Shown piece by piece: positions 17,677 to 26,529 of a stretch of DNA of 64,000 nucleotides. The DNA lies in the NCBI GenBank assembly GCA_934691625.1, contig CAKUTA010000002.1, positions 62,001 through 126,000 on the forward strand. Direction: 5' to 3'. The translations under genes were made by a program, and so were the position numbers. The notes below the pieces were generated by a model, which was not told where the DNA came from, made no database searches, and was given only the letters and a program-made list of their open reading frames with translations. Each line of letters starts with the position of its first letter. Position 1 is the stretch's first letter. Origin of the DNA: an uncultured Bacteroidales bacterium (GTDB taxonomy: Bacteria; Bacteroidota; Bacteroidia; Bacteroidales; UBA932).

Positions 17677-19221
17677 ATGACACAGGATGAACTTTTCAAG
17701 GTCCTGGTTGCGCATTGCAAGGAGTATGGATTCATATTTCCTTCAAGCGAAATCTATGATGGACTTGCAGCCGTTTATGATTACGGCCAGATGGGTGTTG
17801 AATTGAAGAACAATATCAAGAGATATTGGTGGGAGGCTATGACCCGTCTTCACGAGAACGTTGTCGGCATCGACTCATGCATCTTCATGCATCCGAAGAC
17901 GTGGGTGGCTTCAGGGCATGTAGCTGCGTTCAATGACCCGCTTATTGACAACAAGGATTCCAAGAAGAGATATCGTGCAGATAACCTTATAGAAGACTAT
18001 CTCGGCAAGATCGAGGAGAAAATCGAGAAAGAGGTCGCAAAGGGACGCAAAAAGTTCGGAGAAGGCTTCGATGAGGCCAAATTCCGCGAGACAAACCCTA
18101 ATGTCCTCCGCGAGAAGGCCAAATATGATGCAGTACATAGCAGATATGTGGCTGCCGAGCAGGCTAACGACCTTAAGGAATACAAGCAGATTATCCTGGA
18201 CTGCGGTATTGTGGATCCTATTTCAGGAACTGCAAACTGGACCGATGTCCGTCAGTTCAACCTTATGTTCAGCACTCAGATCAGCAATACTGGCGAAGCT
18301 GATGACAAGATTTATCTCCGTCCGGAGACCGCACAGGGCATTTTCGTGGAGTATCTCAATGTCCAGAAGACCGGCCGCATGAAGATTCCTTTCGGTATTG
18401 CACAGATAGGAAAGGCTTTCAGAAATGAGATTGTTGCACGTCAGTTCATCTTCCGTATGAGGGAGTTCGAGCAGATGGAGATGGAATTCTTCTGCAAGCC
18501 AGGAACTGAGATGGAATTCTTCAAGTATTGGAAAGAGACCAGGATGAAGTGGCATGTGAACCTCGGAATGGGGGCTGAAAACTACCGCTTCCATGACCAT
18601 GAAAAGCTTGCGCACTATGCCAATGCCGCTACCGATATCGAGTTTAACTTCCCGTTTGGTTTCAAGGAACTGGAGGGTATTCATTCCAGAACTGATTTCG
18701 ATCTCGGGAACCACGCCAAGCTTTCAGGAAAGAAAATCCAGTATTATGATCCTGAGACAGGGGAGAGCTATACTCCGTATTGCGTAGAGACGTCTATCGG
18801 TGTAGACCGTATGTTCCTTGCCGTTCTGTCTCACTCATATAAGGTGGAGCAGCTTGAAAACGGAGAATCACGTGTTGTTCTCAGCATCCCTGCACCTCTT
18901 GCACCTGTCAAGGTCGCAATTCTTCCTCTTCTGAAGAAAGATGGCCTTCCTGAGCTTGCACAGGAGGTTGTCAAGGAGATCAGGTATGACTTCAACTATC
19001 AGTACGACGAGAAGGACAGTATCGGAAAGAGGTACCGTCGTCAGGATGCCATCGGTACTCCGTTCTGTGTAACTGTGGATCACGAGTCCCTTAAGGACCA
19101 CTGCGTTACAGTACGTGACCGCGACACCATGGAGCAGGTCCGAGTTCCTATTTCAGAGCTGCGTTCGATGATTGACAAGAAAGTCAATATGTCAAACCTT
19201 CTCAGAGGCATTGAGGGATAA
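17677..19221 (+). CDS. glyS: Glycyl-tRNA synthetase (single-chain, class II)
   Basis: It charges tRNA-Gly. The 514-residue protein is the dimeric single-chain form, not the alpha2beta2 bacterial type. Class II motifs are visible: motif 2 region AFRNEIVARQFIFRMREFEQMEMEF, motif 3 region TSIGVDRMFLAVL, and an N-terminal YDYGQMGVELKNNIKRYWW. A C-terminal anticodon-binding domain (APLAPVKVAILPLLKKD) follows. It has its own consensus promoter and ends near a hairpin. Confidence 0.96.
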   Translation: MTQDELFKVLVAHCKEYGFIFPSSEIYDGLAAVYDYGQMGVELKNNIKRYWWEAMTRLHENVVGIDSCIFMHPKTWVASGHVAAFNDPLIDNKDSKKRYRADNLIEDYLGKIEEKIEKEVAKGRKKFGEGFDEAKFRETNPNVLREKAKYDAVHSRYVAAEQANDLKEYKQIILDCGIVDPISGTANWTDVRQFNLMFSTQISNTGEADDKIYLRPETAQGIFVEYLNVQKTGRMKIPFGIAQIGKAFRNEIVARQFIFRMREFEQMEMEFFCKPGTEMEFFKYWKETRMKWHVNLGMGAENYRFHDHEKLAHYANAATDIEFNFPFGFKELEGIHSRTDFDLGNHAKLSGKKIQYYDPETGESYTPYCVETSIGVDRMFLAVLSHSYKVEQLENGESRVVLSIPAPLAPVKVAILPLLKKDGLPELAQEVVKEIRYDFNYQYDEKDSIGKRYRRQDAIGTPFCVTVDHESLKDHCVTVRDRDTMEQVRVPISELRSMIDKKVNMSNLLRGIEG

Positions 19222-19243
19222 TATACATTGCCACATAACTTCA

Positions 19244-19280
19244 GGCAGGGCTTCCGGAAATATTCGGGTGTCCTGTCTTT
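19244..19280 (+). terminator. Weak terminator hairpin after glyS
   Basis: Arms GGCAGG (19244-19249) and CCTGTC (19272-19277) pair with one G-U. An inner imperfect stem fills the loop, and the sequence after is TTTATTTATT. It is a plausible end of the glyS transcript 23 bases past the stop; the stem is imperfect. Confidence 0.45.
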
Positions 19281-19292
19281 ATTTATTGGTAA

Positions 19293-19555
19293 TTAGAAGT
19301 AGTTTTGAAATGATTGAAAGTTGTTAGAAGTAAGTAACTTTTAAACAATAACTAGTCCCATCTTAAGGAATCTTTTCGGCCTAACTCTATTTTTTCTTAA
19401 TCTGAAGAAATTTGTTTTTTCTGGTTACAAATTCCTTCATCTTCTTTTCCAAGTCTTCATGTTTGATATGCACCGCAATCTTCTCCGAATCCTCGGCCGA
19501 ACATGGAGCTTTTTCCTATTAAACCTTCAGATAATAATTTCAAAACAACTTCTAT
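19293..19555. repeat. MITE-like repeat, copy A (longest, diverged)
   Basis: This copy has terminal inverted repeats: the left end (19293-19311) and the right end (19537-19555) share AGAAGTWGTTTTGAAAT-type sequence. The interior right half resembles copies B (30459-30624) and C (40269-40438), including ATTCCTTCATCTTCTT, CACCGC-AATCTT and CCTCGG-CGAAC blocks. About 100 bases of extra sequence occur in the left half. No open reading frame is present. It reads as a degenerate non-autonomous mobile element. Confidence 0.65.
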
Positions 19556-20329
19556 ATGTGGCATCATTTATCTTGCGGCTATGGACTTAGGCTGATTGAC
19601 CCTCCGGGACTTGATTATATTGTATATATGCTTGAATATTAAATGTTTATCAAGAAGCCTAGATGCCAAGACCTATGAAAAAATAGTGGTCTTGGCATTT
19701 AGATAAAAGAGGTTAATTGTCGTAATGTATTTATTATTAAGTAGATATGAGTGATATATTGACGTTGGCCCAGTCCTGGAGGGTCGATTCCATTCTTGCA
19801 GAAACCTGTGATAGAGCATGCGGCTTTCCGTCGCTGGTGTGTCTTCCTACCCGTCAGTATGTTTCATGCCTGGGCAATGACTATGAGCCGCATTTAGTGG
19901 AACGTTATCGTTTGAAAATGAATTGTTTAGCTGTTTTTCTACTCCATAGTTCATGGAGTAGAAAAATGGACAATATTTTATCTATCAGTGTTTTACGCTC
20001 CACGCGACATTTAGTTTGGGACAGCATGCGCTATCGCTTTCCGAACAGATTTTCGAAAAATACGGTCAAACTTTAATGTATTATCGTCAAATATCCATAA
20101 GTCATGTCTTTTATAAGGAATATACAACATAAAATTCATAACTTTAAGATGCTGTTTTGAAATAGTAACATGAAAAAATAATTTGCCTCAGATTCTAAGA
20201 GAAGATCTTCAATGATATATCCGTTTTCAAAAAAGGAGTGTGCCTGTGGCGCATGACTGATGAGAAAATATTCCAAGATTATGCGGGCTGTTCTTTTGAA
20301 GGTTACATGATTAATAACATATTTGACTC
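19556..20329. other. Gene-poor region upstream of the GH2 gene
   Basis: I see no convincing gene here. A 109-codon frame at 19747-20076 has no family features and its second half runs through a palindrome, so it is not called. The region holds a 14-bp perfect hairpin (19934-19966) and a solo repeat-end-like sequence, TTAAGATGCTGTTTTGAAAT, at 20144-20163. A short frame before 20330 runs in phase to TGA but has no start of its own. It may be eroded mobile DNA plus the 5' regulatory region of the GH2 gene. Confidence 0.5.
19934..19966. repeat. Perfect 14-bp inverted repeat, related to one at 30.7 kb
   Basis: TTTTTCTACTCCAT and its exact complement flank the loop AGTTC. A near-copy, CTACTCCA-N7-TGGAGTGG, lies at 30712-30742 upstream of a TonB receptor. 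T-runs lie on the 5' side and A-runs on the 3' side on both strands, so it is not a classical terminator. Its function is unknown. Confidence 0.6.
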
Positions 20330-23290
20330 ATGAAAAAGAAACTGATTTCATTACTGGCATTACTTGCTGTCGGCAGTGTCTCATTTGCGCAGCAATGGAC
20401 TCCAGCCGGAGGGAATATCCGGACCAGATGGGCTGCAGAAGTAAGCCCGGAGAATGCTCGGCCTGAATATCCGAGGCCACAGATGGTTCGCAGCCATTGG
20501 CAGAGCCTTAATGGCTTATGGGACTATTCCATAAGCGTAAAGGACGCTGAATCTATGCCTGCTCCGGAAGGAAAGATACTTGTTCCGTTCTGTGTCGAGT
20601 CATCACTTTCCGGAGTAGGGAAAAGGGTTGACGGAGATCATGCCCTCTGGTACAGGACATCGCTGGTCAAGCCTGACTCATGGAAGGGAAAGAATGTGCT
20701 TCTTCATTTCGATGCTGTGGACTGGTCCGCAGAAGTATTCATCGACGGAAAGCAGATTGCATCCCATACAGGCGGCTATACTGCATTCAGCGTGGATGTT
20801 ACAGAATACATCGGCGAAAATCCAGTGGAACTTACAGTTCGCGTGTGGGACCCTACCGATGACCCTGAATACTCTGTTCCACGTGGAAAACAAGTGGCAA
20901 ATCCTCATGGAATATGGTACACGCCTGTCACCGGAATCTGGCAGAGCGTCTGGATGGAAGCAGTAGATTCATCTGCATATATTGAGGACTATAATGTCTT
21001 GACTGACATTGAGACCGGGGAAATTTCAGTATCTGCTATCTGTGCCGGTGCTGAAGATGGGGATAAGATCCGTGTGGATGTTCTGCGCCCGAAGATCGGA
21101 TATGATACAGCCAGACCAGGATGGAGCATATTCAGAAAGGGACGTGCAACTGTGCCGGCTGGGCAGGCAGCTGATATAAGGATCCGCCGTCCAAAGCTCT
21201 GGACGCCAGACTCTCCGTATCTTTACGGACTCAAGATTTCCCTCATCAGAAATGGCAAGGTCATTGACAAGGTACAGGGATATACCGCATTGCGCAAGAT
21301 TTCCGAGCAGAAGGATACTAAAGGTGTCAAGAGGCTGGCTCTCAACGGCGACATCCTGTTCCAGTTCGGGCCTCTTGATCAGGGATGGTGGCCAGACGGC
21401 CTTTATACTGCGCCTACCTCGGAAGCTATGACATGGGATATAAAGGCTACCAAGGATTTGGGCTTCAATATGATACGCAAGCATATCAAGGTGGAGCCGT
21501 CCAGTTGGTACTATGACTGCGACCGTCTTGGAATGCTGGTATGGCAGGATATGCCTAACATCGGCATCTGCAATGGACGTGAACAGTGGGCTCAGGGCGA
21601 TGATGTCTATGGCGCAGGAAGCGACTACTGGGCACGCAATGATGAAAACATTGCTAACTACTACAAGGAGTGGAAGGAAATCATCTCCCAGCTTAAGAAA
21701 TTTCAGTCAATAGTAGTCTGGGTTCCTTTCAATGAGGCCTGGGGACAGTTTAAGACCAAGGCTGTGGCTGATTTCACCCATGAGATGGATCCTACACGTC
21801 TTGTCAATGCCGCATCCGGAGGAAACTGGATCAAGGGTGCCGGCGATATACTTGATTCGCATATGTATCCTAACCCTTGCATGCGCATTCTTGATACTGC
21901 AATGGTTAATGTTCTCGGAGAATATGGCGGAATAGGACGTCCTATTGAGGGGCATACATGGGATATAGGCCGCAAATGGGGCTATGTACAGTATGACACC
22001 GAGAAGAAGGTTACTGACACATACTGCATGTATGCACGTGACCTTATAGATATCAAGCAGAATGATATGTGCGCAGCTGCCATATATACGCAGACAACTG
22101 ACGTGGAAGGCGAGGTCAATGGATTCTATACTTATGACCGCGAAATACTTAAGGTGGATGCTGACCGGGTGAAGAAAGCCAATGAGGCTGTTATCAATGC
22201 CTCTGTAGAGGCTGAGCTTCCTGTTGCAAGCCCTTACGCATTCCATTATAAGGACCCGTCATCGGGCGTGAATAATCATCTTGGCCTGTTCGCATTGCGA
22301 AACGGTAATCTGACAATGCAGGTGACCAACTTCGGTGCCCGGGTGATAAGTCTTTTCACTCCTGACCGTGAAGGCAATCTCGATGACGTGATAGTCGGCT
22401 ATGGCAATGCTGAAAGCTTTGTCCATAATACCGGCGAGAGATTCCTTGGTGCTACTGTAGGACGTGTTGCCAACCGCATCGGCGGCGGCAAGTTCACCTT
22501 GTACGGGAATACTTACAATCTGCCGAAAAACAACAACGGCCAGACTCTGCATGGAGGTCTTCTGGGAGTGGACATGGTCGTATGGAGTCTTAAGGAACGT
22601 ACTGATTCATCTATAACTTTGGTCTATACCGCCCCTGACGGACAGGATGGTTTCCCCGGAAATCTGAATATAGAGCTTACATATACGCTTACAGCTGATG
22701 ACTGCCTGGATATCGCCTATAAGGCTGTTACAGACAAGGCTACACCTGTAAACCTCTCGAACCATGCGTTCTATAATCTGCATGGCAGCAAGGGAGGCTC
22801 GATCCTTGACCATATAATGACTATCAATGCAGACCATATAACTCCGGTGGACAATGTCCTCATTCCGACAGGGGAGCACCTGGCAGTGGAGGGAACTCCG
22901 TTTGATTTCCGTACCCCACATGCTATAGGTGAGAGAATCGGAGAAAATCATCCTCAGCTTGTATGTGGCGGCGGATATGACCATAACTGGGAACTTAATG
23001 TCCCTTCAGATGGTGATATCCACAGTGTCTGCACTGTCAGCGAGCCTTCTACAGGACGCCGGATAGAGATTCTTACAGACCAGCCGGGACTGCAGTTCTA
23101 TAGCGGAAATTTCTTCGACGGTTCATACTGCGGCAAGGTTCATGGACAGCCTATCGGCTATCGTGAAGCACTGGCCCTGGAAACACAGAAATGGCCGGAT
23201 GCGGTAAATCATCCTGGCTTTCCTGACACCATTCTCCGTCCGGGAGAAGTATATACTCAGCATACCATCTACAGATTCTCTGCCGAGTAG
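20330..23290 (+). CDS. Secreted GH2 glycoside hydrolase fused to an aldose 1-epimerase (mutarotase)
   Basis: The 986-residue protein has a signal peptide (cleavage near SFAQQ). A GH2 module follows at about residues 20-630: sugar-binding domain (LNGLWDYSI), Ig-like domain (CAGAEDGDKIRVDV), and TIM barrel with acid/base E469 in VPFNEAWGQ and nucleophile E531 in VLGEYGGIG. Residues about 645-985 form a complete galactose-mutarotase domain (GATVGRVANRI, NLSNHAFYNL with the catalytic His, ALETQKWPDAVNHPGFP with the catalytic Glu). The likely action is exo-hydrolysis of a beta-galactoside or related sugar, with anomer interconversion of the released sugar. The exact substrate cannot be read from sequence. 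It stands alone, flanked by terminators. Confidence 0.9.
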   Translation: MKKKLISLLALLAVGSVSFAQQWTPAGGNIRTRWAAEVSPENARPEYPRPQMVRSHWQSLNGLWDYSISVKDAESMPAPEGKILVPFCVESSLSGVGKRVDGDHALWYRTSLVKPDSWKGKNVLLHFDAVDWSAEVFIDGKQIASHTGGYTAFSVDVTEYIGENPVELTVRVWDPTDDPEYSVPRGKQVANPHGIWYTPVTGIWQSVWMEAVDSSAYIEDYNVLTDIETGEISVSAICAGAEDGDKIRVDVLRPKIGYDTARPGWSIFRKGRATVPAGQAADIRIRRPKLWTPDSPYLYGLKISLIRNGKVIDKVQGYTALRKISEQKDTKGVKRLALNGDILFQFGPLDQGWWPDGLYTAPTSEAMTWDIKATKDLGFNMIRKHIKVEPSSWYYDCDRLGMLVWQDMPNIGICNGREQWAQGDDVYGAGSDYWARNDENIANYYKEWKEIISQLKKFQSIVVWVPFNEAWGQFKTKAVADFTHEMDPTRLVNAASGGNWIKGAGDILDSHMYPNPCMRILDTAMVNVLGEYGGIGRPIEGHTWDIGRKWGYVQYDTEKKVTDTYCMYARDLIDIKQNDMCAAAIYTQTTDVEGEVNGFYTYDREILKVDADRVKKANEAVINASVEAELPVASPYAFHYKDPSSGVNNHLGLFALRNGNLTMQVTNFGARVISLFTPDREGNLDDVIVGYGNAESFVHNTGERFLGATVGRVANRIGGGKFTLYGNTYNLPKNNNGQTLHGGLLGVDMVVWSLKERTDSSITLVYTAPDGQDGFPGNLNIELTYTLTADDCLDIAYKAVTDKATPVNLSNHAFYNLHGSKGGSILDHIMTINADHITPVDNVLIPTGEHLAVEGTPFDFRTPHAIGERIGENHPQLVCGGGYDHNWELNVPSDGDIHSVCTVSEPSTGRRIEILTDQPGLQFYSGNFFDGSYCGKVHGQPIGYREALALETQKWPDAVNHPGFPDTILRPGEVYTQHTIYRFSAE
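20875..20890. promoter_or_regulatory. Third parS-like sequence (15 of 16), inside the GH2 gene
   Basis: TGTTCCACGTGGAAAA differs from the perfect palindrome at 13827 by one base. It encodes SVPRGK within a segment (PRGKQ) that is itself conserved in GH2 enzymes, so codon choice could produce it by chance. It is weaker evidence than the two sites near mnmG. Confidence 0.4.
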
Positions 23291-23313
23291 CGGCTCATTG
23301 ATATAAAATAAGA

Positions 23314-23347
23314 CTTCCGTGTACCGGGATAAGCCTATACACGGAAG
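23314..23347. terminator. Bidirectional terminator between GH2 and DUF4923 genes
   Basis: Perfect 10-bp arms CTTCCGTGTA (23314-23323) and TACACGGAAG (23338-23347) flank a 14-base loop. CCTTTAT follows on plus, and TCTTATTTTAT follows on minus. It separates convergent genes. Confidence 0.75.
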
Positions 23348-23368
23348 CCTTTATGTTATAGAAATATA

Positions 23369-23995
23369 TTATTTTCTGGCGAGCTTGAAGCCCAGTTTCA
23401 TTCCCTTATATGAGCTGGTGAGGCCAGTGAGGGAACCTGCGGCAGTTGAGCTCTTTCCTGCATAGGACAATGCAGTCTTGATGAATGCCAGGAACCTGTC
23501 TGCATCAAACAGCATCTCGCAGCCCTCGGATGTCCTTGTCAATGTTCCTGTCATCGAGAGATATTTCATGACTTTTCCGTACTGAAGAGTCACTTTCTGA
23601 GCCTCGTCATTGATCTGCCATGTTCCTGAAAGAGGAATTCCGAAGATTGTGCAGGAGAATGTCTTGTCTTCATTGAAAGTATAGGTTACAGAGCCTGGCT
23701 TGATACCTATCTTCTGGAGATACTGGTCTGCCTTGCTCTCGATGCCTGATGTCACGGCCGAGCCTGCCACATTTGAAAGCGCGTTGTCGCTGCTTACTGA
23801 TACTGCTGCTCCTGTATAGCTCCATGTGCCAGGAAGACTTACAGCGCTTGCACCGGGCACGTAAGTGTTAATCACTGAATTTACGACATCTGAAGACGCC
23901 ACTTTCTTAAGAATGTTGCCAAGTTTCTGTGCAGAAGCGACAGATGAAGATAGAACCATGACAGCAGCCATGATTGCGAAAGAAATTCTTTTCAT
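23369..23995 (-). CDS. DUF4923 family exported protein
   Basis: This 208-residue protein has a signal peptide ending near ASAQK. The mature part has the pattern of the Bacteroidetes DUF4923 family: an N-terminal helical QKLGNILKKVASSDVVNSVI, the LPGTWSYTGAAVSVSSDNALSN block, then lipocalin-like strands (YTFNEDKTFSCTIFG, LSGTWQIND, MTGTLTR). Function is unknown; a small beta-barrel in the periplasm is likely. The gene starts 22 bases after the ThiL-like gene and is probably co-transcribed with it. Confidence 0.8.
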   Translation of the reverse strand: MKRISFAIMAAVMVLSSSVASAQKLGNILKKVASSDVVNSVINTYVPGASAVSLPGTWSYTGAAVSVSSDNALSNVAGSAVTSGIESKADQYLQKIGIKPGSVTYTFNEDKTFSCTIFGIPLSGTWQINDEAQKVTLQYGKVMKYLSMTGTLTRTSEGCEMLFDADRFLAFIKTALSYAGKSSTAAGSLTGLTSSYKGMKLGFKLARK

Positions 23996-24017
23996 TGTTT
24001 TATAGTACTTTATTCGT

Positions 24018-25037
24018 TTATTCCTCGTCTTTAGGCCATCCTTGTGCGTGTATAGGCAGTTCGGCTCCCTCCGGAGTCACCAGCACGGCACCTGCTTCAG
24101 GCCTGGCCAGGTGGCCTATTATGGAGAAAGTCTGGAAGTCATGCCTGAAAGTTTCATACATTGACATCGGTATGACATAGAGCAGCCTGAAATCGTCACC
24201 TCCGTTCAATGCGGCAGAAACAGGGTCAATATCCAGTCTCTTGCCAGCCTCGAATGAATTGCCCTCGAAAGGTATCTTGTCTGTGTAGAGCTTTACTCCC
24301 AGCCCGCTGTCCCTTCTGAGCCGTCTTGCTGCATCTGCAAGCCCACGGCTTACAAGATATCCATAAGGAGGATTTATGCCTGAGTCTGCGAGCTGGCCTA
24401 CAATGTCCGGGCTTATCTCCGGCTTGAGATAAGAGGCGACCAGCATCTTGTATCTTTCGATGTCCGGCTGCCCTGTAAGCTCTCCGGCCTTTTCGAATTT
24501 TCTCTTTTCCCGTTCCAGGATGCTCATGCCAAGGAAAGCTGCCCCGACATTGCCGGATATGCATATAAGGTCCTTGCTGTTCGCGGATTTTCGATTCTCA
24601 GCGACTTCAGCGGAGGTTATACCTGTGATAACTATGCTGATGGCCAGTCCGTTACGTGATGGAATCAGATCCAGGTCTGCCTTGCTGATATTGTGTTCTT
24701 CTGCCGCAGTGCAGATGCCGCTCCATAATTCCGTAATCTGAGGCAGGTCAAGTTTGGCTGAAATGCCTAGCCTGACTGAAATCGACTGAGGTCTCGCCAT
24801 GGAAGCATAAATTTCCCCGACGGTTCCGGTGACGCACTTGTACCCGAGATGTTTCAGCGGAAAATATGTCAGGTCGAAGTCAATTCCTTCAAGCCAGAGT
24901 CTGGATGCGGTCCTTATGACATTGCCCTTGTCTCCTCCGAGAAATGCTGTCCCGTCGTCCTGCTTGAACGGTGAACATTCGAACAGAAGCCTTATCGCTT
25001 CGATTTTTCCTATGTCGCTGAAATTTTTTCTCTCCAT
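24018..25037 (-). CDS. Divergent ThiL-like protein (AIR synthase-related fold)
   Basis: This 339-residue protein aligns by eye along its length with Bacteroidetes thiamine-monophosphate kinases: LEGIDFDLTYFPLKHLGYK, the central GNVGAAFLGMSILEREKRKF, GYLVSRGLADAARRL, and ALNGGDDFRLLY. Several metal- and nucleotide-binding spots are altered. The TTD before LLxEGIHFD reads TAS, the SDI motif is GEI, and the GGDT loop is replaced by KADLDLIPSRNG. It may therefore be inactive, changed in substrate, or an unusual but active ThiL. No thiamine genes neighbour it. I withhold the gene symbol. Confidence 0.75.
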   Translation of the reverse strand: MERKNFSDIGKIEAIRLLFECSPFKQDDGTAFLGGDKGNVIRTASRLWLEGIDFDLTYFPLKHLGYKCVTGTVGEIYASMARPQSISVRLGISAKLDLPQITELWSGICTAAEEHNISKADLDLIPSRNGLAISIVITGITSAEVAENRKSANSKDLICISGNVGAAFLGMSILEREKRKFEKAGELTGQPDIERYKMLVASYLKPEISPDIVGQLADSGINPPYGYLVSRGLADAARRLRRDSGLGVKLYTDKIPFEGNSFEAGKRLDIDPVSAALNGGDDFRLLYVIPMSMYETFRHDFQTFSIIGHLARPEAGAVLVTPEGAELPIHAQGWPKDEE

Positions 25038-25059
25038 GTGTGATAGTCATAAACTATTG

Positions 25060-25067
25060 CAAAAGTA
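25060..25067 (-). promoter_or_regulatory. -7 element upstream of the ThiL-like gene
   Basis: On the minus strand TACTTTTG matches TAnnTTTG exactly, 22 bases before the ATG at 25037. There is no TTTG at the -33 position. Confidence 0.4.
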
Positions 25068-25214
25068 ATAGTTTATTTCTAATTTTGAATCGTAAGATTA
25101 TAAGTTACTCGAATTAAAGCCACATAAAAACAATGAGTGTTTCCTGTTCTGGTATTTTAAAATTATTTTAATCGGTTTTCATTGGCACCGTTAACTATGA
25201 GGGGTATTTTGCAG

Positions 25215-25643
25215 ATGAATCATAATGTGTTAAAAATTTTAGTGTTGCTTGTACCTATTATGGTATTGTCCGGGTGCTTTTCTTCAGAACATGCCGCTCA
25301 TCAAGATTGTGAACAGAAAATGTCTGTTGAAGACTCATTGTTACTTGAAGCTATGAATATGAATGATTCCCCGGAAATGAGGATTAGAAGAAAGAACTTC
25401 GGTAAAGATCTGGATGAAGCTAAAAAGAATGAGTATTTCGACCTCGGCCTTTCGAAGAAGTTGGTTGAAAAATGGATGATTCATATGGAAGCTGTACATG
25501 GTATTGTCTTTGATGAAGAGAATAAAGCAAAGTTTTTGGACGGAAAATGGAGCATGTATAGACTTGATACGCTTGAGCATAGGCTTATGACAATTGACCG
25601 CAATACGAATGATAGAGTTCTCAATACTAGAAACAGCTTATAG
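25215..25643 (+). CDS. Small lipoprotein of unknown function
   Basis: The protein of about 142 residues has a hydrophobic signal and lipobox VLSGC, so it is a lipidated envelope protein. The mature region is highly charged and helical (KKNEYFDLGLSKKLVEKWMIHMEAVHG). I recognise no family. The start is chosen as the ATG at 25215 just before NHNVLKILVLL; an ATG at 25197 is possible. It is AT-richer than its neighbours. It precedes the EEP-fold gene by 33 bases and may share a transcript. Confidence 0.7.
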   Translation: MNHNVLKILVLLVPIMVLSGCFSSEHAAHQDCEQKMSVEDSLLLEAMNMNDSPEMRIRRKNFGKDLDEAKKNEYFDLGLSKKLVEKWMIHMEAVHGIVFDEENKAKFLDGKWSMYRLDTLEHRLMTIDRNTNDRVLNTRNSL

Positions 25644-25676
25644 AGACAGTAAATGAATTAGAATAACTATAAAAAC

Positions 25677-26519
25677 ATGTCAATCAGAAAAACAATTCTT
25701 GCCATCGCATCAGCATTGGCGATGACGGTGTCTCTCTCCGCTTCAGCTGGGACACCCGACGAACTCTCGGTCATTTCCTTCAATGTCAGGAACGGGGAGG
25801 CAAAGGACGGCACTAACTCATGGCAGTACCGCTATCCGGCTTCAGCCATGATGATAAACGACCAGAAACCTGATATATTCGGAGTCCAGGAGGCGTATGA
25901 CTATCAGGTCAAGTATCTTGCCGAATATTGTGACGGCTATAAATGCATAGGCGTCGGCAGGGAAGACGGAAAGCATAAGGGAGAGCACATGGACATCTTC
26001 TACAACACGAAGACAGTCAAACTGCTTAAATGGGGCACATACTGGCTTTCGGAAACTCCTGACAAGCCGTCGAAGGGCTGGGACGCTGCATGCCGCAGGA
26101 CAGCTACATGGGCGCTTATGAAAGATAAGAAGAACGGACAGAAGTTCTACTATGTGAACACACACCTTGATCATGTCGGTCCAGTCGCACAGAAAAACGG
26201 TCTGGAGCTTATAGTAAGCCGTATCAAGGCCATGAACAAGGAGGGATATCCGATGATTCTTACAGGGGACTTTAACGTGGAGCCGTCAAATCCTGTCCTT
26301 TCAGACCTTGACAAGATGATGACCAGCGCCAGAAATTCAGCTGTCAAGACAGATAAAGGCGATACCTTCAACGGCTGGGGTAAGGGCAGCGGAGTCATTG
26401 ACCATATATACTATTCCGGTTTCAATGCCTGCACCCTATTCGAGCGCATAATGAAACCTTATATGGACAGGACTTATATATCAGACCATTACCCGGTAAG
26501 AGCGGTGCTTGTGTTCTAG
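25677..26519 (+). CDS. Secreted endonuclease/exonuclease/phosphatase-fold hydrolase
   Basis: The 280-residue protein has a signal peptide ending near SASAG and the full set of EEP-superfamily motifs: SFNVRNG (metal Asn), GVQEAYDYQ (metal Glu), THLDHVG (catalytic His region), GDFNVEP (Asp/Asn pair), IDHIYYSG and SDHYPV (catalytic His). Such exported proteins in Bacteroidetes act on phosphodiesters (nucleic acid, sphingomyelin or inositol phosphates); the substrate is not determinable here. It ends 10 bases from the convergent dnaE stop. Confidence 0.88.
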   Translation: MSIRKTILAIASALAMTVSLSASAGTPDELSVISFNVRNGEAKDGTNSWQYRYPASAMMINDQKPDIFGVQEAYDYQVKYLAEYCDGYKCIGVGREDGKHKGEHMDIFYNTKTVKLLKWGTYWLSETPDKPSKGWDAACRRTATWALMKDKKNGQKFYYVNTHLDHVGPVAQKNGLELIVSRIKAMNKEGYPMILTGDFNVEPSNPVLSDLDKMMTSARNSAVKTDKGDTFNGWGKGSGVIDHIYYSGFNACTLFERIMKPYMDRTYISDHYPVRAVLVF

Positions 26520-26529
26520 GAGAACACTT

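Noticed and set aside
19747..20076. 109-codon plus-strand open frame in the gene-poor region
   Set aside because: It has no recognisable family pattern, reads through a perfect palindrome (19934-19966), and lies in repeat-rich DNA. Probably a chance frame.
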